Shown: positions 51,801 to 64,000 of the stretch, in pieces
Layout: each line of letters begins with the position of its first letter
How positions within the stretch are numbered: position 1 is the first letter of the stretch
From: Nematostella vectensis
Taxonomy: Eukaryota; Cnidaria; Anthozoa; Actiniaria; Edwardsiidae
Reading direction: 5' to 3'
Assembly (NCBI RefSeq): GCF_932526225.1
Contig: NC_064037.1
Location: 10,584,203-10,648,202, forward strand
Length of the DNA: 64,000 bases
The notes under the pieces: model-generated
The model's input: only the letters and a program-made list of their open reading frames with translations
Database searches by the model: none
Told to the model about the DNA's origin: nothing
Position numbers and translations under genes: made by a program

Positions 51801-54800
51801 AATGATTCATCTCAAAAGCATGACTTGCAATAGTTAAAATAATCTTTGTGATGTGTGTTCACTAGGGCATTTGACACTGAGAAGGAAGGCTCAGTGAACT
51901 ACAAGAGGATACTTCATGGCCTAGCAGCTATGGAACCAATCACTCCCCATGGAGGGCCTTCAGGAGAGCTGCGATGCCGCTACATATTTTATTACTATAA
52001 CAAGGAAAAGCCTGGGCTGTTGAACTATAATGAGTTTAGGTTAGTTGATACAATAGGCTGCTATTCGGTAAAATGATCAATCAAGAATATCATATACTTT
52101 GAGGGTATTTACTGTCTCATTGGCTGTTAAACAAGTTTTGTTTAGCCATGTCGTGGGACAAAGCTTTACTTGGATTGCCTGCTTTCACAGGTCCCTGGTT
52201 AGAGACATTCGCCTGGCTAAAGGAAAGAGCATTTCAGATAAAGATGTGGACGAGGAAGCAAGAAATAGTGCTACGTATGTGATATGCATGTTACAACAGT
52301 AATTAGAGATACAACTGCATGATGGTACTCCTGTGGTGTGATTTATGAGCAGTATCATGACCTTGCATGACACACTGTGACAAGACATGGCGCGACTCAC
52401 TTTGACAAGACATGGCGTGACTCACTTTGACAAGACATGTCGTGACTCACTTTGACAAGACATGGCGTGACTCACTTTGACAAGACATGGCGTGACTCAC
52501 TTTGACAAGAAATGGTGTGACAAGACATAACGTGACACTGTGACAAGACATGAAGTGACATGCTGTGACAAGACATGGCATGACTCACTTTGACAAGAAA
52601 TGGTGTGACAAGACATGACGTGACACTGTGACAAGACATGGCGTGACACACTGTGACAAGACATGACGTGACATACTGTGAAAAGATATGACGTGACACA
52701 CTCTGAAAAAACATGACGTGACACACTGTGACAAGACATGACGTGACAGGCTGTGACAAGTCATGCAGTGATATACTGTGACCAGACATGACGTGACATG
52801 CTGTGACAAGATATGACGTGACACACTCTGACAAAACATAAGGTGACACTCTGTGATGACCGACTGGGCCATAAAGTAATATGACGTGACACACTGTGAC
52901 AAAGCATGATGCGTCAAACTGTGACAAGAGATGATGTGACAAGACATGACATAACACACTGTGACAAGAAATGTGACACACTGTAGGTATTATATACAGT
53001 ACTTACCTGCTAATAAGAACCTAGCTTTTTCCAGGTAAGCCTAAACAGGGTCTTATTTAAATAGTACTATTTTAAATTTTAGTTTTTTTAAAGAATAAAG
53101 TTAATATACTAATGGCTGTAGGGTATCTAGATTGATGAAATGTTAATACTGGACATTATAGAATACATGTTTTAGTTTACTGCTTAATAATCATGATTTT
53201 AATCATTGCTGGGAGATCTTTTAAATAAGAACCTGTTTCAAATTTTAGGCTAACAGATTCTTTAATTCTAGGTTCTTATAAGCGGGTAAGTACTGTATAT
53301 GATATGACACACATGTGATATGATACACATAGGAGTCATATGTAAAAAGGTAATTTAATTTTTTAAAAATCCCACAGCAGCAAAGGAAGTGTTCCCACAC
53401 GCTGTGAACCTCCCCCACACATACACGCCTGGCCTGATGTATGTTTGTTATTGTTCTTAGTTTGTTTGGTGATGAAGTGAAAGATGCCTTGCCTCTGGTT
53501 GACTTCCTTGAGTCTGTTGGGAGCCTAAAATTCCGTGGTACTTCCACTTTATTCCGTCTACCTCAATCTATCGTCAAGCTCGCACAAGAGGATCTTTTCA
53601 AGGGTTTGGTCGGCAGTGAGTCTAATGATGGTGCAGTCAAATGGTAAGTAGAACAAGACTAGTAAAAAAGGACTGTGAAGATGGGATCTGTTTTGAACCT
53701 TAAAGCTGCTATATTAGGGTCTTGGTAAAGGTAAATTTGACACCACTGTTTCGTTTTGTGGTTTTTGCAAAACCTGTATCAATAGTTCTTAAAATTTGTT
53801 TTTGCAAAAAAATTTTTTCCATAAATCGCAATCTAAGACGGCTAAAATGGGCCTTTGCTGTTTCCTGTGTCCTGTGAACTCACGGAAAATCTTTGACTTT
53901 TCTAGCGTTTTATTTTGAGTCGAGAACTCGAGCTTGTCGGGCGTAACCTCGCGACGGGTTTTAAGATATCGCCTTCAAATTTTCGGGATCTGATAGATAA
54001 TTATGCCATGTCATAAGGTGTGTGTGTCGATTTTCGACTGAAGATCGCTTTTATAGCACTTTTCGTGTCCAAATTTTGCCAAAAATGAGAGTTCCAACTT
54101 TGATTCGTGATATTTTTTTCACAGTGTCAAATAACAAAAAGTCCTCACACACTTTAATAGATCATCTATCTGTCATTGAGATGCAATTACGTGCAAGTGC
54201 ATGCGCAATAATGCGAAGGTGCATTACGCTCTAGAGTAAACTCCGTACTTTTGAGTTTGAGGCCTCAAAACGTAAACACAGAATTAGCTATTGCAAAAAT
54301 AAAACTTTCATGAGATAATTCAATCTTTTATCTTTTATTTGATATATAGTTTGTACATGTAGTGAAAATTGCGGCGCGAGAATATTTTTTTCCGCGGACA
54401 CGTCGTTTACCTTTACCGAGACCTTAAATGGCCCATGCGTAATTTGCTGCAGTCGGCATATCTAAATGTGGTCTGCATTGTCACATTCATCTACAGTTTA
54501 AGTTCTTTATTTCTCCAGGGGCAAAAAGCGAAAGAGTGTTAGCAGCGAATTCGAAGAGACTTGCATGGACTTGGTTGATAAGGGATTTCCTACTGAGTAA
54601 GTGTTTCCCTCCCCTCCCCCTTTTTTCTATTCGTTTCATCAAAGGCTAAATCCACTTGTCTCTCTAGTGTTATGCAGAAACCGTCATACGACCTTGCCAT
54701 TCACTCCGTCAAAGTTAGACGCAGTGGCATGCTGAGTGACGTGAGTGCATTATGGGACATGCGCGATACCGAGGCTATCAGTGGTAGCACAGCGGTTCAT

Positions 54801-54857
54801 CTAGAAGGGAAGAGGTACAACATAGCTAGGATGCCCTCTGTCAACACGTTCAACAAG
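48881..54857 (+). CDS. Nudix-like/EF-hand protein, 3' end outside window
   Basis: Nine coding exons: 48881-49111, 49859-50255, 50846-51130, 51643-51772, 51866-52039, 52191-52274, 53461-53643, 54519-54596 and 54668-54857; 1752 nt, 584 codons with no stop, all GT-AG and in phase. The last exon ends at a donor, so more exons must lie beyond 64000. Residues about 20-110 look like a Nudix fold (VRLVVKSIKEEKVLLEKC, DWHLP, KEGEMLVTAIDRW, then LSFVFLVTYHD) but the catalytic REx2EE helix is absent. Residues about 305-420 contain EF-hand-like units; FDTEKEGSVNYKR and YNKEKPGLLNYNEF are the clearest loops, both lacking a full canonical Ca2+ ligand set. A basic patch (WGKKRKS) follows. I do not recognise the complete protein or know its function. 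Exon 9 runs directly into the giant array. Confidence 0.75.
52376..52985. repeat. 25-bp minisatellite in intron 6 of the Nudix/EF gene
   Basis: About 24 units of GACAAGACATGGCGTGACTC plus ACTTT, changing to GACAAGACATGACGTGACAC plus ACTGT in the right two thirds. Several left units contain TGACTCA (AP-1 consensus), and right units contain TGACGTGA (CRE-like). Frames across the array are repeat artefacts. Confidence 0.9.
53714..54427. mobile_element. ~714-bp TIR element in intron 7 of the Nudix/EF gene
   Basis: The left end TTAGGGTCTTGGTAAAGG and right end CCTTTACCGAGACCTTAA are inverted complements with two changes, over about 22 bp. TTAA-like sequence at the ends would suit a TTAA-targeting element, but this is uncertain. 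No transposase frame. Confidence 0.75.
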
Positions 54858-57800
54858 GTACGGACACACGACAGGTATGGACACACAATTCAGCAAGGTA
54901 CGGACACACGACAGGCAGAACACACAATTCAGCAAGGTACGGAAACACGACAGGTATGGACACACAATTCAGCAAGGTACGAACACACGACAGGTATGAC
55001 ACACAATTCAGCATGTTATGAACACACAACAGGTATAAACACACAATTCAACAAGGTACGGACACACGACAGGCAAAAAACACAGCATATTCAACAATGT
55101 ATAAACACACGACAGCTTAGTACAACATAGCAAGGATACTTACTGTCAGCATTTTCAACATGGCATGGACACGCAACAAGTTTAACAAGGAAAACACAAC
55201 ATATTCAGCAAGGCATTAACACACAACATATTCAACAAGGTATGAACAAACGACATATTTAGCAAGGTATAAACACACAACATATTCAGCAAGGTAAAAA
55301 TACAACATATGCAACATGGTATAAACACACAACATATTCAACAAGATATAAACACACAAAATATTCAACAAGGTATAAACACACATGTTCAACAAGGTAT
55401 TAACACACAACATATTCAACAAGGTATAAACACAAAACATATTCAGCAAGGTATAAACACACAACATATCCAGCAAGGTATACACACAACATATTCAGTA
55501 AGGTATATAAGCAAACAACATATTCACCAAGGTATAAACACACAACATATTTAGCAAGCTATATTAGCACACAACATATTCACCAAGGTATAAACACATA
55601 ACATATTTACCAAGGTATAAACACACAACATATTCACCAAGGTATATAAGCACACAACATATTCACCAAGGTATAAACACACAACATATTCACCAAGGTA
55701 TATAAGCACACAACATATTCACCAAGGTATAAGCACACAACATATTCACCAAGGTATAAACACACAACATATTCACCAAGGTATAAACACACAACATATT
55801 CACCAAGGTATAAACACACAACATATTCACCAAGGTATAAACACATAACATATTTACCAAGGTATAAACACACAACATATTCACCAAGGTATATAAGCAC
55901 ACAACATATTTACCAAGGTATAAACACACAACATATTCACCAAGGTATAAACACACAACATATTCACCAAGGTATAAGCACACAACATATTCACCAAGGT
56001 ATAAACACACAACATATTCACCAAGGTATAAACACACAACATATTCACCAAGGTATAAACACACAACATATTCACCAAGGTATAAACACATAACATATTT
56101 ACCAAGGTATAAACACACAACATATTCACCAAGGTATATAAGCACACAACATATTTACCAAGGTATAAACACACAACATATTCACCAAGGTATAAACACA
56201 CAACATATTCACCAAGGTATAAGCACACAACATATTCAGCAAGGCATTAACACACAACATATTCAACAAGGTATGAACAAACGACATATTTAGCAAGGTA
56301 TAAACACACAACATATTCAGCAAGGTAAAAATACAACATATGCAACATGGTATAAACACACAACATATTCAACAAGATATAAACACACAAAATATTCAAC
56401 AAGGTATAAACACACATGTTCAACAAGGTATTAACACACAACATATTCAACAAGGTATAAACACAAAACATATTCAGCAAGGTATAAACACACAACATAT
56501 CCAGCAAGGTATACACACAACATATTCAGTAAGGTATATAAGCAAACAACATATTCACCAAGGTATAAACACACAACATATTTAGCAAGCTATATTAGCA
56601 CACAACATATTCACCAAGGTATAAACACATAACATATTTACCAAGGTATAAACACACAACATATTCACCAAGGTATATAAGCACACAACATATTTACCAA
56701 GGTATAAACACACAACATATTCACCAAGGTATATAAGCACACAACATATTCACCAAGGTATAAGCACACAACATATTCACCAAGGTATAAACACACAACA
56801 TATTCACCAAGGTATAAACACACAACATATTCACCAAGGTATAAACACACAACATATTCACCAAGGTATAAACACATAACATATTTACCAAGGTATAAAC
56901 ACACAACATATTCACCAAGGTATATAAGCACACAACATATTTACCAAGGTATAAACACACAACATATTCACCAAGGTATAAACACACAACATATTCACCA
57001 AGGTATAAGCACACAACATATTCACCAAGGTATAAACACACAACATATTCACCAAGGTATAAACACACAACATATTCACCAAGGTATAAACACACAACAT
57101 ATTCACCAAGGTATAAACACACAACATATTCACCAAGGTATAAACACATAACATATTTACCAAGGTATAAACACACAACATATTCACCAAGGTATATAAG
57201 CACACAACATATTTACCAAGGTATAAACACACAACATATTCACCAAGGTATAAACACATAACATATTTACCAAGGTATAAACACACAACATATTCACCAA
57301 GGTATATAAGCACACAACATATTTACCAAGGTATAAACACACAACATATTCACCAAGGTATAAACACACAACATATTCACCAAGGTATAAGCACACAACA
57401 TATTCACCAAGGTATAAACACACAACATATTCACCAAGGTATAAACACACAACATATTCACCAAGGTATAAACACACAACATATTCACCAAGGTATAAAC
57501 ACACAACATATTCACCAAGGTATAAACACATAACATATTTACCAAGGTATAAACACACAACATATTCACCAAGGTATATAAGCACACAACATATTTACCA
57601 AGGTATAAACACACAACATATTCACCAAGGTATAAACACACAACATATTCACCAAGGTATAAGCACACAACATATTCACCAAGGTATATAAGCACACAAC
57701 ATATTTACCAAGGTATAAACACACAACATATTCACCAAGGTATATAAGCACACAACATATTCACCAAGGTATAAGCACACAACATATTCACCAAGGTATA

Positions 57801-60800
57801 AACACACAACATATTCACCAAGGTATAAACACACAACATATTCACCAAGGTATAAACACACAACATATTCACCAAGGTATATAAGCACACAACATATTTA
57901 CCAAGGTATAAACACACAACATATTCACCAAGGTATATAAGCACACAACATATTCACCAAGGTATAAGCACACAACATATTCACCAAGGTATAAACACAA
58001 CATATTCACCAAGGTATAAACACACAACATATTCACCAAGGTATAAACACACAACATATTCACCAAGGTATAAACACATAACATATTTACCAAGGTATAA
58101 ACACACAACATATTCACCAAGGTATATAAGCACACAACATATTTACCAAGGTATAAACACACAACATATTCACCAAGGTATAAACACACAACATATTCAC
58201 CAAGGTATAAGCACACAACATATTCACCAAGGTATAAACACACAACATATTCACCAAGGTATAAACACACAACATATTCACCAAGGTATAAACACACAAC
58301 ATATTCACCAAGGTATAAACACACAACATATTCACCAAGGTATAAACACATAACATATTTACCAAGGTATAAACACACAACATATTCACCAAGGTATATA
58401 AGCACACAACATATTTACCAAGGTATAAACACACAACATATTCACCAAGGTATAAACACACAACATATTCACCAAGGTATAAGCACACAACATATTCAGC
58501 AAGGCATTAACACACAACATATTCAACAAGGTATGAACAAACGACATATTTAGCAAGGTATAAACACACAACATATTCAGCAAGGTAAAAATACAACATA
58601 TGCAACATGGTATAAACACACAACATATTCAACAAGATATAAACACACAAAATATTCAACAAGGTATAAACACACATGTTCAACAAGGTATTAACACACA
58701 ACATATTCAACAAGGTATAAACACAAAACATATTCAGCAAGGTATAAACACACAACATATCCAGCAAGGTATACACACAACATATTCAGTAAGGTATATA
58801 AGCAAACAACATATTCACCAAGGTATAAACACACAACATATTTAGCAAGCTATATTAGCACACAACATATTCACCAAGGTATAAACACATAACATATTTA
58901 CCAAGGTATAAACACACAACATATTCACCAAGGTATATAAGCACACAACATATTCACCAAGGTATAAACACACAACATATTCACCAAGGTATATAAGCAC
59001 ACAACATATTCACCAAGGTATAAGCACACAACATATTCACCAAGGTATAAACACACAACATATCCAGCAAGGTATACACACAACATATTCAACAAGATAT
59101 AAACACACAACATATTCACCAAGGTATAAACACATAACATATTTACCAAGGTATAAACACACAACATATTCACCAAGTTATATAAGCACACAACATATTT
59201 ACCAAGGTATAAACACACAACATATTCACCAAGGTATAAACACACAACATATTCACCAAGGTATAAACACACAACATATTCACCAAGGTATAAACACATA
59301 ACATATTTACCAAGGTATAAACACACAACATATTCACCAAGGTATATAAGCACACAACATATTTACCAAGGTATAAACACACAACATATTCACCAAGGTA
59401 TAAACACACAACATATTCACCAAGGTATAAGCACACAACATATTCAGCAAGGCATTAACACACAACATATTCAACAAGGTATGAACAAACGACATATTTA
59501 GCAAGGTATAAACACACAACATATTCAGCAAGGTAAAAATACAACATATGCAACATGGTATAAACACACAACATATTCAACAAGATATAAACACACAAAA
59601 TATTCAACAAGGTATAAACACACATGTTCAACAAGGTATTAACACACAACATATTCAACAAGGTATAAACACAAAACATATTCAGCAAGGTATAAACACA
59701 CAACATATCCAGCAAGGTATACACACAACATATTCAGTAAGGTATATAAGCAAACAACATATTCACCAAGGTATAAACACACAACATATTTAGCAAGCTA
59801 TATTAGCACACAACATATTCACCAAGGTATAAACACATAACATATTTACCAAGGTATAAACACACAACATATTCACCAAGGTATATAAGCACACAACATA
59901 TTTACCAAGGTATAAACACACAACATATTCACCAAGGTATATAAGCACACAACATATTCACCAAGGTATAAGCACACAACATATTCACCAAGGTATAAAC
60001 ACACAACATATTCACCAAGGTATAAACACACAACATATTCACCAAGGTATAAACACACAACATATTCACCAAGGTATAAACACATAACATATTTACCAAG
60101 GTATAAACACACAACATATTCACCAAGGTATATAAGCACACAACATATTTACCAAGGTATAAACACACAACATATTCACCAAGGTATAAACACACAACAT
60201 ATTCACCAAGGTATAAGCACACAACATATTCACCAAGGTATAAACACACAACATATTCACCAAGGTATAAACACACAACATATTCACCAAGGTATAAACA
60301 CACAACATATTCACCAAGGTATAAACACATAACATATTTACCAAGGTATAAACACACAACATATTCACCAAGGTATATAAGCACACAACATATTTACCAA
60401 GGTATAAACACACAACATATTCACCAAGGTATAAACACACAACATATTCACCAAGGTATAAGCACACAACATATTCAGCAAGGCATTAACACACAACATA
60501 TTCAACAAGGTATGAACAAACGACATATTTAGCAAGGTATAAACACACAACATATTCAGCAAGGTAAAAATACAACATATGCAACATGGTATAAACACAC
60601 AACATATTCAACAAGATATAAACACACAAAATATTCAACAAGGTATAAACACACATGTTCAACAAGGTATTAACACACAACATATTCAACAAGGTATAAA
60701 CACAAAACATATTCAGCAAGGTATAAACACACAACATATCCAGCAAGGTATACACACAACATATTCAGTAAGGTATATAAGCAAACAACATATTCACCAA

Positions 60801-63754
60801 GGTATAAACACACAACATATTTAGCAAGCTATATTAGCACACAACATATTCACCAAGGTATAAACACATAACATATTTACCAAGGTATAAACACACAACA
60901 TATTCACCAAGGTATATAAGCACACAACATATTCACCAAGGTATAAACACACAACATATTCACCAAGGTATATAAGCACACAACATATTCACCAAGGTAT
61001 AAGCACACAACATATTCACCAAGGTATAAACACACAACATATCCAGCAAGGTATACACACAACATATTCAACAAGATATAAACACACAAAATATTCAACA
61101 AGGTATAAACACACATGTTCAACAAGGTATTAACACACAACATATTCAACAAGGTATAAACACAAAACATATTCAGCAAGGTATAAACACACAACATATC
61201 CAGCAAGGTATACACACAACATATTCAGTAAGGTATATAAGCAAACAACATATTCACCAAGGTATAAACACACAACATATTTAGCAAGCTATATTAGCAC
61301 ACAACATATTCACCAAGGTATAAACACATAACATATTTACCAAGGTATAAACACACAACATATTCACCAAGGTATATAAGCACACAACATATTCACCAAG
61401 GTATAAACACACAACATATTCACCAAGGTATATAAGCACACAACATATTCACCAAGGTATAAGCACACAACATATTCAACAAGATATAAACACACAAAAT
61501 ATTCACCAAGGTATAAACACACATGTTCAACAAGGTATTAACACACAACATATTCACCAAGGTATAAACACATAACATATTTACCAAGGTATAAACACAC
61601 AACATATTCACCAAGGTATATAAGCACACAACATATTTACCAAGGTATAAACACACAACATATTCACCAAGGTATAAACACACAACATATTCACCAAGGT
61701 ATAAGCACACAACATATTCACCAAGGTATAAACACACAACATATTCACCAAGGTATAAACACACAACATATTCACCAAGGTATAAACACACAACATATTC
61801 ACCAAGGTATAAACACATAACATATTTACCAAGGTATAAACACACAACATATTCACCAAGGTATATAAGCACACAACATATTTACCAAGGTATAAACACA
61901 CAACATATTCACCAAGGTATAAACACACAACATATTCACCAAGGTATAAGCACACAACATATTCAGCAAGGCATTAACACACAACATATTCAACAAGGTA
62001 TGAACAAACGACATATTTAGCAAGGTATAAACACACAACATATTCAGCAAGGTAAAAATACAACATATGCAACATGGTATAAACACACAACATATTCAAC
62101 AAGATATAAACACACAAAATATTCAACAAGGTATAAACACACATGTTCAACAAGGTATTAACACACAACATATTCAACAAGGTATAAACACAAAACATAT
62201 TCAGCAAGGTATAAACACACAACATATCCAGCAAGGTATACACACAACATATTCAGTAAGGTATATAAGCAAACAACATATTCACCAAGGTATAAACACA
62301 CAACATATTTAGCAAGCTATATTAGCACACAACATATTCACCAAGGTATAAACACATAACATATTTACCAAGGTATAAACACACAACATATTCACCAAGG
62401 TATATAAGCACACAACATATTTACCAAGGTATAAACACACAACATATTCACCAAGGTATATAAGCACACAACATATTCACCAAGGTATAAGCACACAACA
62501 TATTCACCAAGGTATAAACACACAACATATTCACCAAGGTATAAACACACAACATATTCACCAAGGTATAAACACACAACATATTCACCAAGGTATAAAC
62601 ACATAACATATTTACCAAGGTATAAACACACAACATATTCACCAAGGTATATAAGCACACAACATATTTACCAAGGTATAAACACACAACATATTCACCA
62701 AGGTATAAACACACAACATATTCACCAAGGTATAAGCACACAACATATTCACCAAGGTATAAACACACAACATATTCACCAAGGTATAAACACACAACAT
62801 ATTCACCAAGGTATAAACACACAACATATTCACCAAGGTATAAACACATAACATATTTACCAAGGTATAAACACACAACATATTCACCAAGGTATATAAG
62901 CACACAACATATTTACCAAGGTATAAACACACAACATATTCACCAAGGTATAAACACACAACATATTCACCAAGGTATAAGCACACAACATATTCAGCAA
63001 GGCATTAACACACAACATATTCAACAAGGTATGAACAAACGACATATTTAGCAAGGTATAAACACACAACATATTCAGCAAGGTAAAAATACAACATATG
63101 CAACATGGTATAAACACACAACATATTCAACAAGATATAAACACACAAAATATTCAACAAGGTATAAACACACATGTTCAACAAGGTATTAACACACAAC
63201 ATATTCAACAAGGTATAAACACAAAACATATTCAGCAAGGTATAAACACACAACATATCCAGCAAGGTATACACACAACATATTCAGTAAGGTATATAAG
63301 CAAACAACATATTCACCAAGGTATAAACACACAACATATTTAGCAAGCTATATTAGCACACAACATATTCACCAAGGTATAAACACATAACATATTTACC
63401 AAGGTATAAACACACAACATATTCACCAAGGTATATAAGCACACAACATATTCACCAAGGTATAAACACACAACATATTCACCAAGGTATATAAGCACAC
63501 AACATATTCACCAAGGTATAAGCACACAACATATTCACCAAGGTATAAACACACAACATATTCACCAAGGTATAAACACACAACATATTCACCAAGGTAT
63601 AAACACACAACATATTCACCAAGGTATAAACACATAACATATTTACCAAGGTATAAACACACAACATATTCACCAAGGTATATAAGCACACAACATATTT
63701 ACCAAGGTATAAACACACAACATATTCACCAAGGTATAAACACACAACATATTC
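54858..63754 (+). repeat. ~8.9-kb higher-order minisatellite starting at a splice donor
   Basis: Begins at the first intron base after exon 9. The proximal 250 bp has irregular units with CAGCAAGGTACGGACACACG and ACACGACAGGTATGG. Further on it is nearly homogeneous 27-bp monomers, CAAGGTATAAACACACAACA plus TATTCAC, about 320 in all. Variant blocks (CAAGGCATTAACACAC, AACATATGCAACATGG, TTTAGCAAGCTATATTAG) recur in register near 55309, 56340, 58600, 59548, 60579, 62067 and 63098. The spacing is exactly 1031 bp three times, and otherwise 2260, 948 and 1488, so there is a higher-order repeat of about 1031 bp. Frames of 60-180 aa on both strands are repeat artefacts. Confidence 0.95.
55117..55170 (+). 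pseudogene. degenerate copy of exon 9 end inside the array
   Basis: TACAACATAGCAAGGATACT, then TACTGTCAGCATTTTCAACA, aligns without gaps to the last ~42 nt of exon 9 (TACAACATAGCTAGGATGCC and on) at an offset of 305 bp. The match continues past the donor (GGCATGGACAC against GGTACGGACAC). The GT donor is mutated to GC. It shows that exon plus intron start were duplicated together. Confidence 0.8.
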
Positions 63755-64000
63755 GGCATCAAGTAGGAGCGCTGTATACAACGCTTTCACCAAAGAATAA
63801 TTTTATACATTTACACAATTCATTTCAATCACATATTATGTTCTTATTGGCTTAATTCTCAAAACTTTCACTGAAAACACGGTATATTGTGCGTCGAGCT
63901 GTAAACACATTTTATTTCATTATGATGATGTTATTAGTTCAACTTCAAACGAGTCAAAAGAGCAGAATAAGAACAAGAATAAGAACAACTACTTCCTCCA
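63755..64000. other. unique flank at right edge
   Basis: Array ends at about 63754; the remaining 246 bp is AT-rich unique sequence, presumably still in the same intron. No acceptor followed by an open frame is convincing. Confidence 0.5.

Noticed and set aside
54858-63754. Centromeric or telomeric satellite
   Set aside because: Monomer is not telomeric, and the array begins exactly at a splice donor of an apparently intact gene. Higher-order structure alone does not indicate a centromere.
55216-63793. Dozens of 60-180 aa frames on both strands (for example YLGEYVVCLYLGEYV)
   Set aside because: Translation of the 27-bp satellite; present in several overlapping frames with no unique start or conserved protein.

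Overview
This window is nuclear DNA from an animal. It carries intron-rich genes with standard GT-AG splice sites whose products match conserved metazoan families, embedded in many degenerate transposons and long tandem arrays. There are no prokaryotic operons. The deep conservation without vertebrate-like features, the compact head-to-head genes and the element types fit an early-branching marine invertebrate, most likely an anthozoan cnidarian. That taxonomic call is inference.

Layout. 1-14.6 kb holds no recognisable host gene: small inverted-repeat elements, a 42-bp minisatellite (5.25-8.5 kb) split by a LINE 3' fragment, and a 55-bp minisatellite of about 55 units (9.25-12.27 kb). 14.67-19.6 kb is a head-to-head pair, EEFSEC (minus, 3 coding exons, 568 aa) and SUPT4H1 (plus, 4 exons, 116 aa), with start codons 103 bp apart. 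20.1-30.3 kb is a second divergent pair: a SPATA22 homologue (minus, 8 exons, 358 aa, including a 19-nt microexon) and an unrecognised 573-aa Ser/Lys-rich protein (plus, 3 exons). SPATA22 intron 3 holds a G-rich minisatellite into which a 5'-truncated LINE has jumped. 31.9-38.4 kb is SFSWAP (plus, 13 exons, 738 aa, apparently without the long C-terminal RS region), followed by a tandem array with perfect palindromic kappaB-like sites. 40.6-48.6 kb is SLF1 (minus, 15 exons, 919 aa). 48.9 kb to the right edge is a divergently transcribed, incomplete gene (at least 9 exons, 584 codons) with a Nudix-like domain lacking the catalytic box and EF-hand-like repeats; I do not recognise the full protein.

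The last gene runs into the most striking structure in the window. Its ninth coding exon ends at 54857, and the intron starts directly as about 8.9 kb of roughly 27-bp monomers organised in about 1031-bp higher-order repeats. Each monomer carries an AAG|GTA splice-donor-like core. A degenerate copy of the exon end itself sits 305 bp downstream, so the array appears to have been seeded by duplication of the exon/intron junction.

The recognised genes serve basic nuclear and translation functions: selenocysteine decoding, transcription elongation, splicing, meiotic recombination and SMC5/6-dependent repair. They are not a pathway cluster. The shared architectural feature is divergent pairing with short intergenic promoters (three pairs). 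All exon models were spliced by hand from reading frame, GT/AG sites and family similarity. No database search or transcript evidence was available.
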